Source of the DNA: Falciphora oryzae
Taxonomy: Eukaryota; Ascomycota; Sordariomycetes; Magnaporthales; Magnaporthaceae
Direction of reading: 5' to 3'
Assembly (NCBI GenBank): GCA_000733355.1
Contig: JNVV01000011.1
Coordinates: 734,679-798,678, forward strand
Length of the DNA stretch: 64,000 nucleotides
Within the stretch, counting starts at the first letter, position 1. The number at the start of each line of letters is the position of its first letter. Of this stretch, positions 36,691 to 48,160 are shown piece after piece. Below the pieces are notes generated by a model. It saw only the letters and a program-made list of their open reading frames with translations. It made no database searches and had not been told where the DNA came from. The position numbers were made by a program, and so were the translations under genes.

Positions 36691-39600
36691 GCATTCTCTC
36701 TCTCCCCGTTGGGGAAACGATCCGAGTCCAGTGGATCTGCGGCGCAGCTAGGCCCGGCGAGGAAATGTTCTCGAAGGCGCCAGAACGACGCGCGCTTTTC
36801 GTCTTGCGCTGGCCGGTTCGACGAACTACGACGGCGCACACACCCCCTGCCCCTGTGCGACGGAACAGGGAAATGCCTAAAGCTGAAAAGGTTCTTGGTG
36901 TTGCTTTCGCTTCTCTTTATTCTTATTTTTGTTTTTATTTTCTATTCTATTTTCCTCCTGCTTCTCCCAGCCCGGCCAGGCCGGATCCGCTTGACCTGTT
37001 TGGTGGTGGCCCAAGTGTCGGCAGGGGAGCCACCTGAAAAAAAAAAAAAAAAAAAAAAAAAGCAGGAGCGGGGATTTTTGGTCATGCCCTTGCCGATGCC
37101 TCCGTCGGGATCGATCGAGAAAAGAAAAATATGACTGCGATCAACGGCGGAGAAATGGGGAGATGATGGATGGGTGGGTGCGAGAACAGTAAGAGCTAAG
37201 GGCTGACCGTGGACTGGGGGTTCGCACCTTTGGATGTTTGCCAATTCCCGTCCACCCATCCTGATTCTGCTGAGTACACTTGCACCGCCTAATGGCATGT
37301 CCTGAAAGTGAGCGTCTGGATGTGTGAACTTGTCGCGCAACCCACCACCTTGGGACTGGCGCCCACGCCCGGCTGTTGTGGGCGTTCGTTTAGCACCCAC
37401 ACACCTCACGGACAGTCGGACAGCGACGTCGGATGGTGGCGGTCCTGCCGGTACTCCTGTCGGGCATGATTGATGGCTGGTTGTGGCCGTGCAGGTTGTT
37501 CAATCTGCGCAGCGCAGTAAGGAAACATCAAATAACATTGCAGCACGAGTTCCCGAAACGAGGAGGGGGGACTGGCACACTGGATGGAACGGTCACGGAA
37601 TTGTTCTCTCCAATATCCTCTTTGGGCCGTGCTGACGCCCTGTGGAAGACGCGGATGGATGCAGCCGGCGTTTTTGGGGAATTGATTGGCATCGCCACTC
37701 ATATCGACCACCGCACCACCTGCGGCTTTGGGTTGCATGTGCCGCTTGCTGCAAGCTGCAGCTGCCCTTCCCCTAGCGCAAGAGCTACAGAGCCTAGCCG
37801 GCTGGAACGGTCTTTTCCAGTGGTCTCTCCATCATCAGGCTCAGCTCCACCGGTGGGCGCGCCACGGTTGGCTGTCGGCACCGTCCATGTACGATGCTTG
37901 CAGGTGCCCGGATATTACCTGCAAACGACGGCACCACTTCAACACCCTTCCCTCACACCCTCCGCGCTTGCCTCGTGCCGCCGCTGAATTTTCCGGACGC
38001 GAGGGTTCTGCCACCTGTTCCCTGGAATCCCACCTACCGAATCGCCGTCCTGGTACTTCCCCCTTACTCCCGCAGATGGCGGATCTTTGGCTGTGGGGCG
38101 GGCGAGGACCGGAGAGAGAGGAAATGAATGAAAAATAGAAAACAACAACTTTGAAAGGCCAGGGTCCCTGCAGTCGGTTTCAATGTTTGACCTACATACC
38201 CAAATTACCAAAATTCCACAAACTTCATTGGCTGAGAAGAGGCCCAAGAGGGAGTGGCCCCACCTGAGTGAGCGGCGAACCCTCCAGGCTGGATGGAGCT
38301 GAGGCAAGGCGTTGACTCGGAAAGGCACGGCAATTGGGCATGCCTGACTTTTTGCGTTGTGCTGGCCTGCTGGTTTTTTCTTTTTTCAGCATGCCTGGAA
38401 ACCTTCCATTCACGGCCAGACAGGCATCTATGGGATCCAAGGGTCTCCCGGTAAACCGGGTACCCGCCCTTCTTTTTTAGCAAGCGCAAACTCAACGAGG
38501 AACACCGCCCCAGTTGTGCTGAGTGGCGATATTCTAAATCCGATTGCGTCGTAACTGAGCGTTGCATTTCCTCTGAGGTCCTACGGCCGTCTGTGGTCTC
38601 TCGCTTGCTGCGGGAGGCACACGAGGCACGGACCTGTCATCTATCGTCAGCATTTTCTTTCTTTCTCGGTATTGACACCATCTTGCTTTTTTTTTTTTTT
38701 TTTTTTTTTTCGGGTGTCGCTCCTTGTCCCCCAGCCTTCCTGTCTCAGTCACCCATCCCTGCCGAAGGATGACGAGGTCCACCCGGTCGGATACATGCAG
38801 CTTTTGGAACAATTCTAGCGCCCTTCTAGCGTCGTGGCTGTAGTCCCGTTCTGCTTTGCATGCATGCCCTGTTCGCCTTTCGGGCCCGTCGGTCGGTCAG
38901 CAAACAAAACGGGATCGAATCAAGGTGCGAGCTTGCTGGCGTGCTGGCGCCTTCCTTCGCGGCTCACTGACCACCTGGCTGGTCCAGCGCTTGTGGTTTC
39001 TCTGACTACCATTCACCTGCCCGGGATCGAGATTATAGCAGCATCACGACAGAAAAATAGCGAGCATCGCTTGACCACGAAATCCGAGGGGACGAAACGT
39101 CGTGCGCCTCCGTCTGTTGGTATACGTAAGTGCATGGACTGAGTAACAAATCAGCCAGCGCCCATCATGTTCGGATTGGTGTCGCCCTGGGTCTTTTGTG
39201 GGGAAAGCCCCCCCGATCGGTACATGTCAAACTCGTACGGATGATGCGTGCAATGCGCTGTGTTTGGTGTTTGGGCTGGTGCAGAAGGGGCAATTGCCAT
39301 GACATAACTGCGCGTGACAGCATCTGCGAGCCCGGCAGCCAGTGCTAAGACAGGCCCGGCTCCCTGTCCGCCGTCAGGAAATTACTGTGTGACTCTCGGT
39401 GCCAGCAGGAATGCGGCAGGGCTCGGGCCAATGGCGTGTGCAGCCGGCTCCCTGTCTGCAGGTGTTATGCAGACATGGACTGGACGCCACCCAAATTAGG
39501 CCGGTCATGTGTGTGCAAATGTGCCCGTTCCCCTGAAAGGAAGCTGTCAGCGAACAAAGAAGAAGAAGGCTAATGGAAGGAAGAATGAAATGAAAGATGC

Positions 39601-40369
39601 ACAAAAAGTCACCGCTGGCATGCATGGGACGTGAAGGCTCGGCTCGGCCAGGCCATGGCCAGGACCACGGCCTTGGGACATGGCACAAAGGAACCCGTGG
39701 AATCCCCAAGCAATCAGCGGCTGAGCGTTGTTGGACGGATGGAGATCGGCGTCTGGAAGTCTGGGAGACGCCAGCCGGATTAGTGAAGTGGTAGTGCCGA
39801 TGGAGTTTCGCCCCCCACACCCGCGCACGCCGCGAAAGCAATGTGCCCAACGTGCGCGGAGCAAGCCCACAAGGCACCGAGGTGATGGGGTGGTGTGCAC
39901 GAGGCAAAGACGCTCGGGAGTGCTCGCGGGCGATCAATCAGTCAATTAATCGAAAACCGAAAGACATGGGAACAAACAGGAGGCAAAGAGTGAGGGGTCG
40001 CTGGCGAATGGAGCAGTGAATTATTCTTGTTTGTTCCCTTTTGATTCCGTGCCCACCAGGCATGGCCCATTCATCACGCCACTTCGCCGCCTGTCGCGCG
40101 CCCAACCTGGCTGAACCTGGCAGGCGCCGTCCGCTTGGGCTCGGCTCTGCGCTGTCTCTGCTGTCGGTCCTGGTGTGCTTTGGCGGTGGAGTCCTGCGCA
40201 GGACGGCGCTGCGGGGTGGACTCCATCGCAGAGCGTCCGGAGATGGATTACTGTACCATGGAATGTACTATGGCGGGGGCGTGGCCCACTCGCGACGGCA
40301 CCAGCAGGCATTTGGGAGGTGGTGCTGGCCGACGCCTGCTCGGCGCTCCCCGATTGACTGACTGGTTGG

Positions 40370-40394
40370 CTGTCTGTCTGTCTGTCTGTCTGTC
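40370..40394 (+). repeat. (CTGT)n microsatellite
   Basis: Six tandem CTGT units followed within 15 bp by a short GTGC/CGTG tetranucleotide repeat (about 40405-40422). Confidence 0.9.
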
Positions 40395-40474
40395 CAGCCG
40401 CCCAGCGTGCGTGCGTGCGTGCTCGAGTGCCAGCGCCGGCGAGCGACGATGAGAGCGGCCGCGAAGAGGGAATG

Positions 40475-41659
40475 TTTCCTTTCACTTTCAAGCTCTTCAT
40501 TTCTCCTGTCTCGGCCGGTTGAAGCAGTGTGGCAGCCCGTCGCACGCTCGTTCGCCAGCCGGGCCTCCTCTGGCGGGTTTTGGCGCCACGGGATCGGCAG
40601 TGCTTGGCCCTGCTGCGCAGGGGGGGGGGTGTCAGGCCAGCGCGCCCTCTCACTGGTCCGCGCCTGCAACTTCTCCCGCCCTTCCAGAACCTAAAGACCG
40701 CCATCCCCCCTTCCGCATTGGTCGAGCACCGAACCGCCCCAGATCTGGCTCCCACCCATCCAATCTCTGGGCCACCACCAGGTACCCTCCAGTGCCCTTC
40801 CCACAGCCCATTTGCCGTCGCCTCTGTCACGCACGCCCTCGCATTGTTCCTCCCACTTTGGATATCTCCTCCCTGCCCGCCGCTCTCGCTCCCTCGCTGG
40901 CACGCCCATCTTGTTCCCGCCTGCCAATTCGGAACGCTGCCAGAGTCCTCTCCGACGCCAGCCCTCCCGGAAACGAAACAGAAATAAGCAAAGCAGACCG
41001 ACGCCTCTGCGCACGCTTTTTGTTTCCTTTCCTCCACTGCCTACCCCTTTGTTCGTTTGCCCCCAGCGCACCACCGTTCCTTCAAAGACGCCGCCTCTGT
41101 TTCACCAGCGGACGCCCTCCATTTTGTTTGTCTCTGCTCGAAACGGCGCTGCAGTGGCCGTCGCCCTCTGCCCTCCCGGCCCGACCGCTGTCTAAATTCT
41201 CTACCCTCGTTCGCCCGTCCGCCCATTCCCGCCTCCCTCCCACCACACGGGCACTCGCAGTCGCCCGGGTACGACAGGCCCCCCTTTCTTGCTCCTGCCT
41301 GCCCACCCCGTGCAACCGCCGTCCTTGGCCTGATCGCCACCGCCGTCCATCTTTTCGACTCTGCCTTACCATCCGACCAGCGCCCCATTGGCCACGCCCT
41401 CACCGGTATTTGGGCCGAAACCATCGCACGGAGGCTACTTGCATTGCGCTGCCCTGTTGCTGCTTGCCATTGGCCTCGCTGTCTGCCTAACTCGCCCAGG
41501 GCCGCCTCGATCTGGATCTACAGACCCCGAGCCCTCTCTCCTGGCCCCGACGACGACGATTACCACCGCGAAGACCGCGTCGACGTCGACGAGAGCGACG
41601 ACGTGTCCACGGAAACAAATCTAGAACCGTCCGCTGATCCAGCCGCAGGCACGCCCCGA
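40475..41659 (+). promoter_or_regulatory. Long ATG-free C-rich leader of the RGS gene
   Basis: For 1185 nt the plus strand contains no ATG in any frame; the last before it is at 40472 and the next at 41660. This is the pattern expected of a scanned 5' leader selected against upstream starts. Introns may be present, and the transcription start is not known. Confidence 0.5.
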
Positions 41660-41677
41660 ATGGCTCCGTGGTGTTGA
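41660..41677 (+). promoter_or_regulatory. Minimal uORF (MAPWC) before the RGS start
   Basis: It is the only upstream ATG after the ATG-free leader: five sense codons then TGA, ending 89 nt before the RGS ATG at 41767. Context is weak (C at -3). A gctaat branch (41739-41744) and a gcaag acceptor at 41766 could place it in an intron instead. Confidence 0.4.
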
Positions 41678-41766
41678 GGACCAGACTCCACGAGCTCCCG
41701 CAGCAGATCGTCCCTGTTTGGGCCGCCCACACCACCCCGCTAATTCTGCGACGCGGCAACGCAAGC

Positions 41767-42858
41767 ATGAAAAGATCCAGAAGACGGACATACTCACCAA
41801 TCTACCTCAGCCCCTCGCCCACCCCGAGGACCCTTTCTCCGAATCACTCGCCAACGCGCGGGCGTTGTGACGGCACCATGCCGGCCACCTCGCGGCCAAG
41901 CTCTTTGGCCGCGATGCACCCGTCGCTGCAGGACATCCTGGCCAACACCGCGCCGCCTCCTTGGACCCTGAGTGCCTTTATGGCCTATCTGTCCCAGAAC
42001 CACTGTCTAGAAACCCTCGAGTTCACTCTCGAGGCCGAACGCTACCGTGCCGCCTACGAGCAGCTCGCCCGCGACCAGTCCAGCTGGACCAGGGATGCCA
42101 ACGATCACGTTTGCAACCTGTGGCAGAGGCTTATGAACGCTTACATCCTCCCCTGTGGGCCCCGCGAGGTCAACCTGCCCGGGCCTGTCCGCGACCAGTT
42201 GCTGTCCCTCGCTGGCACACCGACTCCTCCCAATCCTTCAGAGCTGGAAGAGGCTGTCAGGATTGTGCACGAGCTGATGAATGATTCCGTTCTGCTACCT
42301 TTTCTCGCCTCCACGAATGCTGCACAGCAAGCACATGAGCAGCTCGAGGAGGAGCACGACTCGCGGCAAGGACGCGCCAGGCTACGCATGCCTAGGGAAG
42401 CGTCGTCACAAGAGGAGTCGAGCCGGTCGCCCAAGCTGTCTCTGCTTCCTACGCTCCACATCGGACGCAGGTCCGAGGGCGCGGCGCGTTCTTCATCATC
42501 CTCCTCCACAGACGCCGCCGACCGAGAAGGCGCCAACACCGACGAGAGTAGTAACTCCACACCGCCCCCAGGCGACCCCTTGACACCTCCCACCACCCCG
42601 CCCACGTCGGATTGGGGCTTTGGAACTTCGCCCGGCAGTTTGCAGAGGGCCATCAGCGCGCACAGCAACAGTTGGAAACGCATGAGCGCCAAACTTGGTC
42701 TCAGCAAGAAGAGTCGGTCCACGCGACGTGGCAACACCTCGGACGCGGCTGCCGCTTCGTCTTCGGGCTCCACCGGCTCCGATGTCGACGTGCACATGTC
42801 CGACGCAAACTCGCCGACGGGAGCCCATGCTACCACCAGCCACGACAACCCCTTATGA
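41767..42858 (+). CDS. RGS-domain protein, RgsB-like, with open frame continuing past its stop
   Basis: From ATG 41767 it has 363 residues; a second ATG at 41878 (CACCATGC, stronger context) gives 326 and may be the real start. RGS proteins speed GTP hydrolysis by Galpha subunits and damp G-protein signalling. The RGS domain occupies roughly residues 45-195, opening HPSLQDILANTAPPPWTLSA and continuing FMAYLSQNHCLETLEFTLEA, the conserved start of fungal RgsB-type domains, and ending near the helix with ELMNDSVLLPFLAS. The rest is Ser/Thr/Pro-rich and disordered. The frame ends at TGA 42856-42858, but the same frame then stays open for 334 codons to TAG 43861-43863. A long leader with a small uORF precedes it. 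Confidence 0.85.
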   Translation: MKRSRRRTYSPIYLSPSPTPRTLSPNHSPTRGRCDGTMPATSRPSSLAAMHPSLQDILANTAPPPWTLSAFMAYLSQNHCLETLEFTLEAERYRAAYEQLARDQSSWTRDANDHVCNLWQRLMNAYILPCGPREVNLPGPVRDQLLSLAGTPTPPNPSELEEAVRIVHELMNDSVLLPFLASTNAAQQAHEQLEEEHDSRQGRARLRMPREASSQEESSRSPKLSLLPTLHIGRRSEGAARSSSSSSTDAADREGANTDESSNSTPPPGDPLTPPTTPPTSDWGFGTSPGSLQRAISAHSNSWKRMSAKLGLSKKSRSTRRGNTSDAAAASSSGSTGSDVDVHMSDANSPTGAHATTSHDNPL

Positions 42859-43863
42859 GGGTCACAGGTCGTATCACCACCCGCACAACTCGCTACCACC
42901 GCCGTCCCACCAGCACAGCCAGCTTCAGGGCTCCATGGCCCAGCGCCTGGGCGTGCCAGTGCCGTCGATCGCACGGATCAGAGTCTCCCTCTAGAGGCCG
43001 ACTCGGACCACGACGATGGATCCCCAGACGGGTGGGAAGAGCCCCATCCGGGCCAGAAGTTGTCGCTGTCATACCCGAGGGCGTTCCACGCCCTGGACTT
43101 TGTGAGAGCCGACGGCGGCTTGGCCAGCGATGGTGGGGTGTGCAGTGATGATACGGCCGCAAAATATCGCGCATCGCCGCAACAAACGCGGCACTCGGGC
43201 AGGATGTGGCTGACCCGACGGAGTGCACGGGCGAGGGCAAGAAACACCCAGTCCGGCCAACCAATTCTCCGGCTTCATACCCGGACAAGCCAGGAGGCGT
43301 GGAGCGTCAAGGGCAAGCCCAAGTCGGCCGCACCATCGAGCTCTCCCAACCCGAATCTGTCTCTAGGCGTGGCGACGGAAGCCAGTGCTGCACAAGCCGT
43401 GGAGCTCGAAGAAGCCGCCGAGTCCCTGTCCATGACCCTCACGGACCCTGACGCCAAGACCGAGGTTGGAACGACGTGTAGCTCATGCGAGACGGATGAC
43501 TCTACCATCAAGGAGACCTCTCCACGTCTCGAGTCACCACTGCTCGACTTTACCGACTTCTCAAACCACCTGGGCATTGATCTGGACAGTCCCAACGGGT
43601 CGTCCACGACCGTCGTCGACCCAAGCGCCAACATGACACCTGTCGAGGCGGAGAGTGACGCGTATGGCTGGGAAGCCGAGCTGGATCGGCGCCAGTGCTG
43701 CATCGTATCGCCTACAAGCGACGCGAGCAGCCCGGCTGAAGGCCACTCTCGGCAACCATGCGCCACCAAGCGCAGCCTTCTACACCGCGTCTTGAGCAGC
43801 ATCCCGTCTCATCGACCAAGTGTCGAGAACACGACGGTCCCTTGGGAGCCCCACCGCATTTAG
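42859..43863 (+). other. In-frame extension of the RGS gene behind a TGA
   Basis: Directly after the TGA the RGS frame continues without a stop for 334 codons. The predicted sequence is Pro-rich, then acidic (LEADSDHDDGSPDGWEEPHP), then Ser/Thr-rich with ESPLLDFTDFSNHLGIDLD, ending in EPHRI, not a peroxisomal signal. The first in-frame ATG is 115 codons in (about 43204), so it is a poor independent gene. No GTRNGT donor is present upstream of the TGA to splice it out. Options are stop-codon readthrough, a recent nonsense mutation, a sequencing error, or a non-canonical intron. A second frame is partly open here too, so some of the openness may be compositional. Confidence 0.5.
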
Positions 43864-44797
43864 TGGGTTGGTCTTCGCGGCCTAGCTTTTGCAACTATTT
43901 ACCGCCTCTAATATCGAGTGCAGTCGACTAGAGTGGCACTCTCTACTTTTTCTACATATACCAATCTCCTTTGTCATGTCATCATTATCACCATTATCAA
44001 CATCAACATCATCATCATCACCATAGATCGCATTCTTCCCCAATCTCTGGGAGCCATGTGCGGTTTAGAGGTTGGGAAACTGGGATCTTTGGCGGGCGTT
44101 TGGGGGGTGCTCTGACGACCTATGCATATATAACGGACCCACAGATCCTTTCGTTGTTGGACGGCGGGAGAATGACGGAGGTCTTCATTCAGGCACGGCG
44201 TTGGGGATCATAAAGCGACTTCCATATATCAGCATGTGTGCGGTGTTGTCAACTCTCTTTTCATGGCTTGCGTTTTTGGGCTGCGGATTTCTACACACGA
44301 TGGCATGGTAACCAAACGAGACTAAACCCTAAACAAAGAGACGAAAGAAGGCGGGGAAGACAATGAAGCAGAATGCATCGAGGCTCCCTGGCCACAAGTA
44401 GGAGACTGCCTGCCTGCCTGTGAATTGAACAGAGCAAGTGATTTAGTGCAGTTACGAGCATATACATGCTTGGGTAGGTACCGGGCACATTATGATGAAT
44501 AGTGTCAACGTATATAAACAGCAATGCCTTGCCCGATATTATGGTAGCGATAACAAACAGCTGAAAATTTTGCCTGCCCATGACGCCGCCTCCGGGACCA
44601 CGACACCCCCCTTGAGTCTAAAGTTGAGAGATGAGCCTACAGGGGATAAAGGGAGAGGTAAAAATCGAGCATGGAGAAAGATAAGAAAAGAAAAGAAAAG
44701 AAAAGAAAATGCAAGAATTATAGTTGACAAATACAATATGAGAAGCTTGATCCGACGTCCAACGACCAGCTTAACTGTGGCAAATTTGATCTCTTGG
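43864..44797. other. Convergent 3' region with AAAAG repeat
   Basis: This spacer between the RGS gene and glycerol-3-phosphate dehydrogenase holds CAT/CAC-type simple sequence near 43980-44025 and an (AAAAG)n microsatellite at about 44684-44709. No gene is seen. Confidence 0.5.
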
Positions 44798-46930
44798 CTA
44801 GTTCTCGTCACCTGCGGGCTTGTCGTGTCTCAGGTACATCTTGTACTCGAGCGAGGCCGAGAGGTCAATCTTGCCCTGCTCGATCTGCTTGCGGGTGGCG
44901 GTGAGCAGGGGCTTGGGGAGGCCCATGGACTCGAGGTAGGCGACAGCTGGTGCGAGAGGAAGAGCCAGAGTCAGAGTCGGATCATATCAGAGGCAGCCCA
45001 ATGTCGGGGGCGCATCAAAAGGTAGGAATGGAGACTTACTCTCTGTCCACTCGAGGTCCTTGCGGTGCCTGCCCCACTTGAGCTCCTCGGCCATGATGTC
45101 GATGACGCGGGGCAGGGCCTCGAGGGCGGCCTGGGCGTTGAGGAAGGCGAGCCTGGTGCGGCGTGCGAGGACGTCGACGGCGGTCTGGGCGTACTCGTGG
45201 CGGACGGCGTAGCGGACCTCGCCGTCGACGAAGGGGTATAGCTCCGAGATGCGCTCGCCGCGGGCGGGGAAGCGCTTGGACGTGGCGGCGCTCAGGGCGG
45301 CGACGGTCCAGGCGCGGTCGCCGTAGCTCTCGGTCAGGTGCTTGGCGACGTCGGTCTCGACGCCAAAGTGCTGGATCAGGTGGATGAAGAGGTTCTTGCC
45401 GTAGCCGTGGGCGCCGACGAGGCGGACCTTGTGGGTCTGGCACGAGCCGTCGAGGTGGGCGCCGTCGTCGATGGCGTCGGTGCCGCTGACGCGGGGCGCG
45501 TCGAGCACGGGGCGCGTGCGCAGGCCGAACTCGGCCACGGCGGCGTCGACGCACTCCTCGGCCATCTGGCGGTACGTGGTCCACTTGCCGCCGGCGCACG
45601 TGAGCAGGCCCGAGGGCGAGACGTCGATAAGGTGGTTGCGCACGAGCGACTCGGTGTTCTTGGCCTTGGGGTCCTTGACCAGCGGGCGCAGGCCGGACCA
45701 GGCGGCCAGCACGTCGCCGCGGCGGACCGTGATGTCGGGCGACAGGTAGTGGCGGATCTCGTTGAGGATCCATTGGATCGACTTCTCGTCGGGCACGGGG
45801 TCCTTGGTCACGGTCGAGGGGTCGTCGGTGGTGCCGGCGATGGTGTTGCCCTGCCAGGGCAGGAAGAAGATGACGCGGCCGTCGGACGTCTGCGGGTCGA
45901 TCAGGCCCATGTTGGCGGGGCTGTAGAAGCCGGGCAGCACGACGTGGACGCCAGACGAAGGGGCGACGATGTCCTTGCAGACCGGGTCGTCGAGCTTGCG
46001 GATGCCGTCGGTGAAGGGGCCGGTGCAGTTGACGACGCAGCGGGCGCGGATGGGCACGTCCTGGGCGGGGCGGCCGTCGCGGGGCGGCACCAGGTCGCGG
46101 GCGGTGGCGCCGCACAGGCGGCCCGTGGCCGGGTCCTTGTGCAGGGCCGTGACCTCGGCGTGGTTGAGCACGGTGGCGCCGTACAGGGCGGCGGTGGCGG
46201 CGATGGACACGTTCATGCGCGAGTCGTTGTGGGCGCCGTCGTAGTAGACCAGGGCGCCGACCAGCCCCTGCTTCTTGAGCATGGGGAAGGCGTCGAGGGC
46301 CTTGGAGCGGGTCAGGAAGTAGGAGCTCTCGATGCCCTCGGAGCCGGCCAGGAAGTCGTAGAACTTGGTGCCGGCCCAGTAGTAGGGGGCCTTCCACCAG
46401 CGGTCGAGCGGCAGCATGATGGGCAGCCACGAGCTGAGGTGCGGGGCCGTCTGCAGAAAGTACTTGCGCTCCTTGAGGGCCTCGCGCACGAGCTGGTACT
46501 GGCTGTAGTCGAGGTTCCACACGGCCTTCTCGAGGTAGCGCACGCCGCCGTGCACCAGCTTGGTGCTCTTGCTGCTGGTGCCGCACGCGAAGTCGTCGCG
46601 CTCCACGAGCGCCACCCGCAGCCCGCGCGTCGCCGCGTCCAGCGCCACGCCCGCCCCCGTCGCCCCGCCGCCGATGACGAGCATGTCGTACACGGCTGCC
46701 TCGTCCCGCGCGCTGCGCCCGAGCGCCGCCAGCTGCTCCTCGCGCGCCGGCATGCGCGGGAACCGCGGCAACCGGAACGTGCCGTCAGCCCCGTAGATGG
46801 GCGGCGGCACCGCCGGGTCCTCGAGCCCGGGGATGTTGCGTGGCCGGTACGCGTAGAAGAGCAGCCCGCCGCCGACCGCCGACGCCCCGACGGGGACGGC
46901 CAGCCGCCGCAGGAAGCCAAGCCTGGACAT
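44798..46930 (-). CDS. gut2: Mitochondrial FAD-dependent glycerol-3-phosphate dehydrogenase
   Basis: Exons are 46930-45040 and 44946-44798 (donor gtaagt), giving 679 residues. It oxidises glycerol-3-phosphate to dihydroxyacetone phosphate at the inner mitochondrial membrane and passes electrons to ubiquinone, serving glycerol use and the redox shuttle. The ATG at 46930 starts an Arg-containing presequence with a hydrophobic anchor at about 12-28 (VPVGASAVGGGLLFYAY). The FAD motif VIGGGATGAG begins at 85, followed by ERDDFACGTSSKSTKLVHGG. Later marks are CVVNCTGPFTDGIRKLD and FLPWQGNTIAGTTDDP. The small last exon completes the C-terminus (AYLESMGLPKPLLTATRKQI). A 555-codon frame on the opposite strand is an effect of GC-rich codon use. 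Confidence 0.97.
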
Positions 46931-48160
46931 GATGGCAGGCGGCCTGGCCGACGACGACAACCTGGGAGGCTACCGGCTAGATGTGTGACGGGCGGACACC
47001 TCTAGGTAGGTGGCATATATCGGTGGGTTGCAAAAGGCTGTGTGTACCGAGGTAACAGTAATACTTGGGTCAGGGATATATGCCAAGTACCTGCGTGTTC
47101 TTTTTGTCAAGGCTTCGGCCTGCGCTTGTGTGAGCCAACTGCCTTCCAGGGCTAGGCCAGATGTCCAAGGCGGCAACAAGAACAAAAAGGACAAACAAAA
47201 AAAAAAGAAACAAAAAAAAAAAAAAGATGTAGAAGGGAAAGATAAGATGGAAGCAAAAGAGAGAAAGGGAGAGAAGAGGGGAAGCAATCCTCCAGCAGCA
47301 AAGTTGCAACGTCAATGGTCGGTTGGTCCGTCGGCAATAAAACGACGATGGGCAACCCAAGCCCAAGAAAGCGCGCACAAAAGCGATCTGATCCGACGGG
47401 CAGAGGCCGAAAGCGCACGTCTTTGGTGGTGCTGGTGCTAGCGCCGCGCAGACATGACGTTAGTCGAGCCGCTCCAGTGGGCCTGTGGGGGAAATCAATG
47501 GGGGCACGCCTCCACTGTCGGCCGAGGTGGTGAAGCAAGTGACGGCTTCAATATACTATTGAACACAGGCACAATTTGATTCAGTCGAATTGAAACATGA
47601 GCCATCTACCAACCTGGGTCCTCAGCCCCTAATCTCCAGGCCAGGCTACGCCAACAGGACCAGCCGACGCGCGACGAGCCGGCGCTAACCCTTCCAAAAA
47701 CCCACTAGATACAGCCCACCTCTAAGCAGTGACGGCACGGCTGCAGAGAGGCTGCACTATGCGCCTTTTTATACATGCAAAGCGCCAATGCCATTCTGCT
47801 CGGGTAGAACAGGATTTTCCACCAATCAGAGCGTGGCGCCGGGGCAGGTTGCTCGTCTCGCCTCTTCGATTGGAGCAGAGAGTGAGGAGAGTGAGTTGCC
47901 CTCAATGACCTACCTCCCCCCTTTCTCTGCCTTGCCAACAGCGCCTCGTGACAAAAGAACTTGGTAGCCGTATACCTACCTACCTACCTACCTAGGCCCC
48001 ACCTAGGTGGGCTGGTAATTATGAGATGACGGGGTAGATGCCTCGAGATTTACTTGTCAGAATACAGTACACGAACAAGAAGCACAAACATAGCTACTCC
48101 CAAATTGTTCCCCAACAAAAAACAAAGCAAAAAGAAGATGATCCTCCTGCTATTCTTTGA
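46931..48160. other. Intergenic region upstream of gut2
   Basis: It contains A-rich tracts (47198-47226) and a CCTA tetranucleotide tract ending in a palindromic CCTAGG near 47975-48006. It should hold the gut2 promoter and the MHYT gene 3' UTR. No gene is recognised. Confidence 0.5.

Larger units (their letters stand above)
35222..41766. other. 6.5-kb gene-free region upstream of the RGS gene
   Basis: This is the longest stretch without a gene. It is rich in simple sequence: T19 at 35532-35550, A21 at 36513-36533, (GT)n at 36642-36689, A25 at 37037-37061, T24 at 38687-38710, (CTGT)n at 40370-40394, and a G run near 40620-40629. No transposase, reverse transcriptase or terminal repeat was found. 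From 40475 the plus strand becomes an ATG-free, C-rich leader. Open frames of 323 codons (+, 40519-41490) and 338 codons (-, 40021-41037) overlap this biased composition and lack an ATG start or other support. Confidence 0.55.

Noticed and set aside
40519..41490. 323-codon plus-strand frame, with a 338-codon minus-strand frame at 40021-41037
   Set aside because: The plus frame has no ATG, as this stretch lacks any ATG in any frame. Both reflect C-rich leader composition (Pro/Ser/Arg-rich, no domain).
42612..43148. 178-codon overlapping frame across the end of the RGS gene
   Set aside because: It overlaps conserved-frame coding sequence and has no domain; noted because it shows that part of the openness here is compositional.
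45338..47005. 555-codon plus-strand open frame antisense to the glycerol-3-phosphate dehydrogenase gene, and a 516-codon same-strand frame at 45036-46586
   Set aside because: Both are mirrors of the GC-rich third-position codon use of gut2; the products are repetitive Ala/Arg/Gly/Val sequences without domains.
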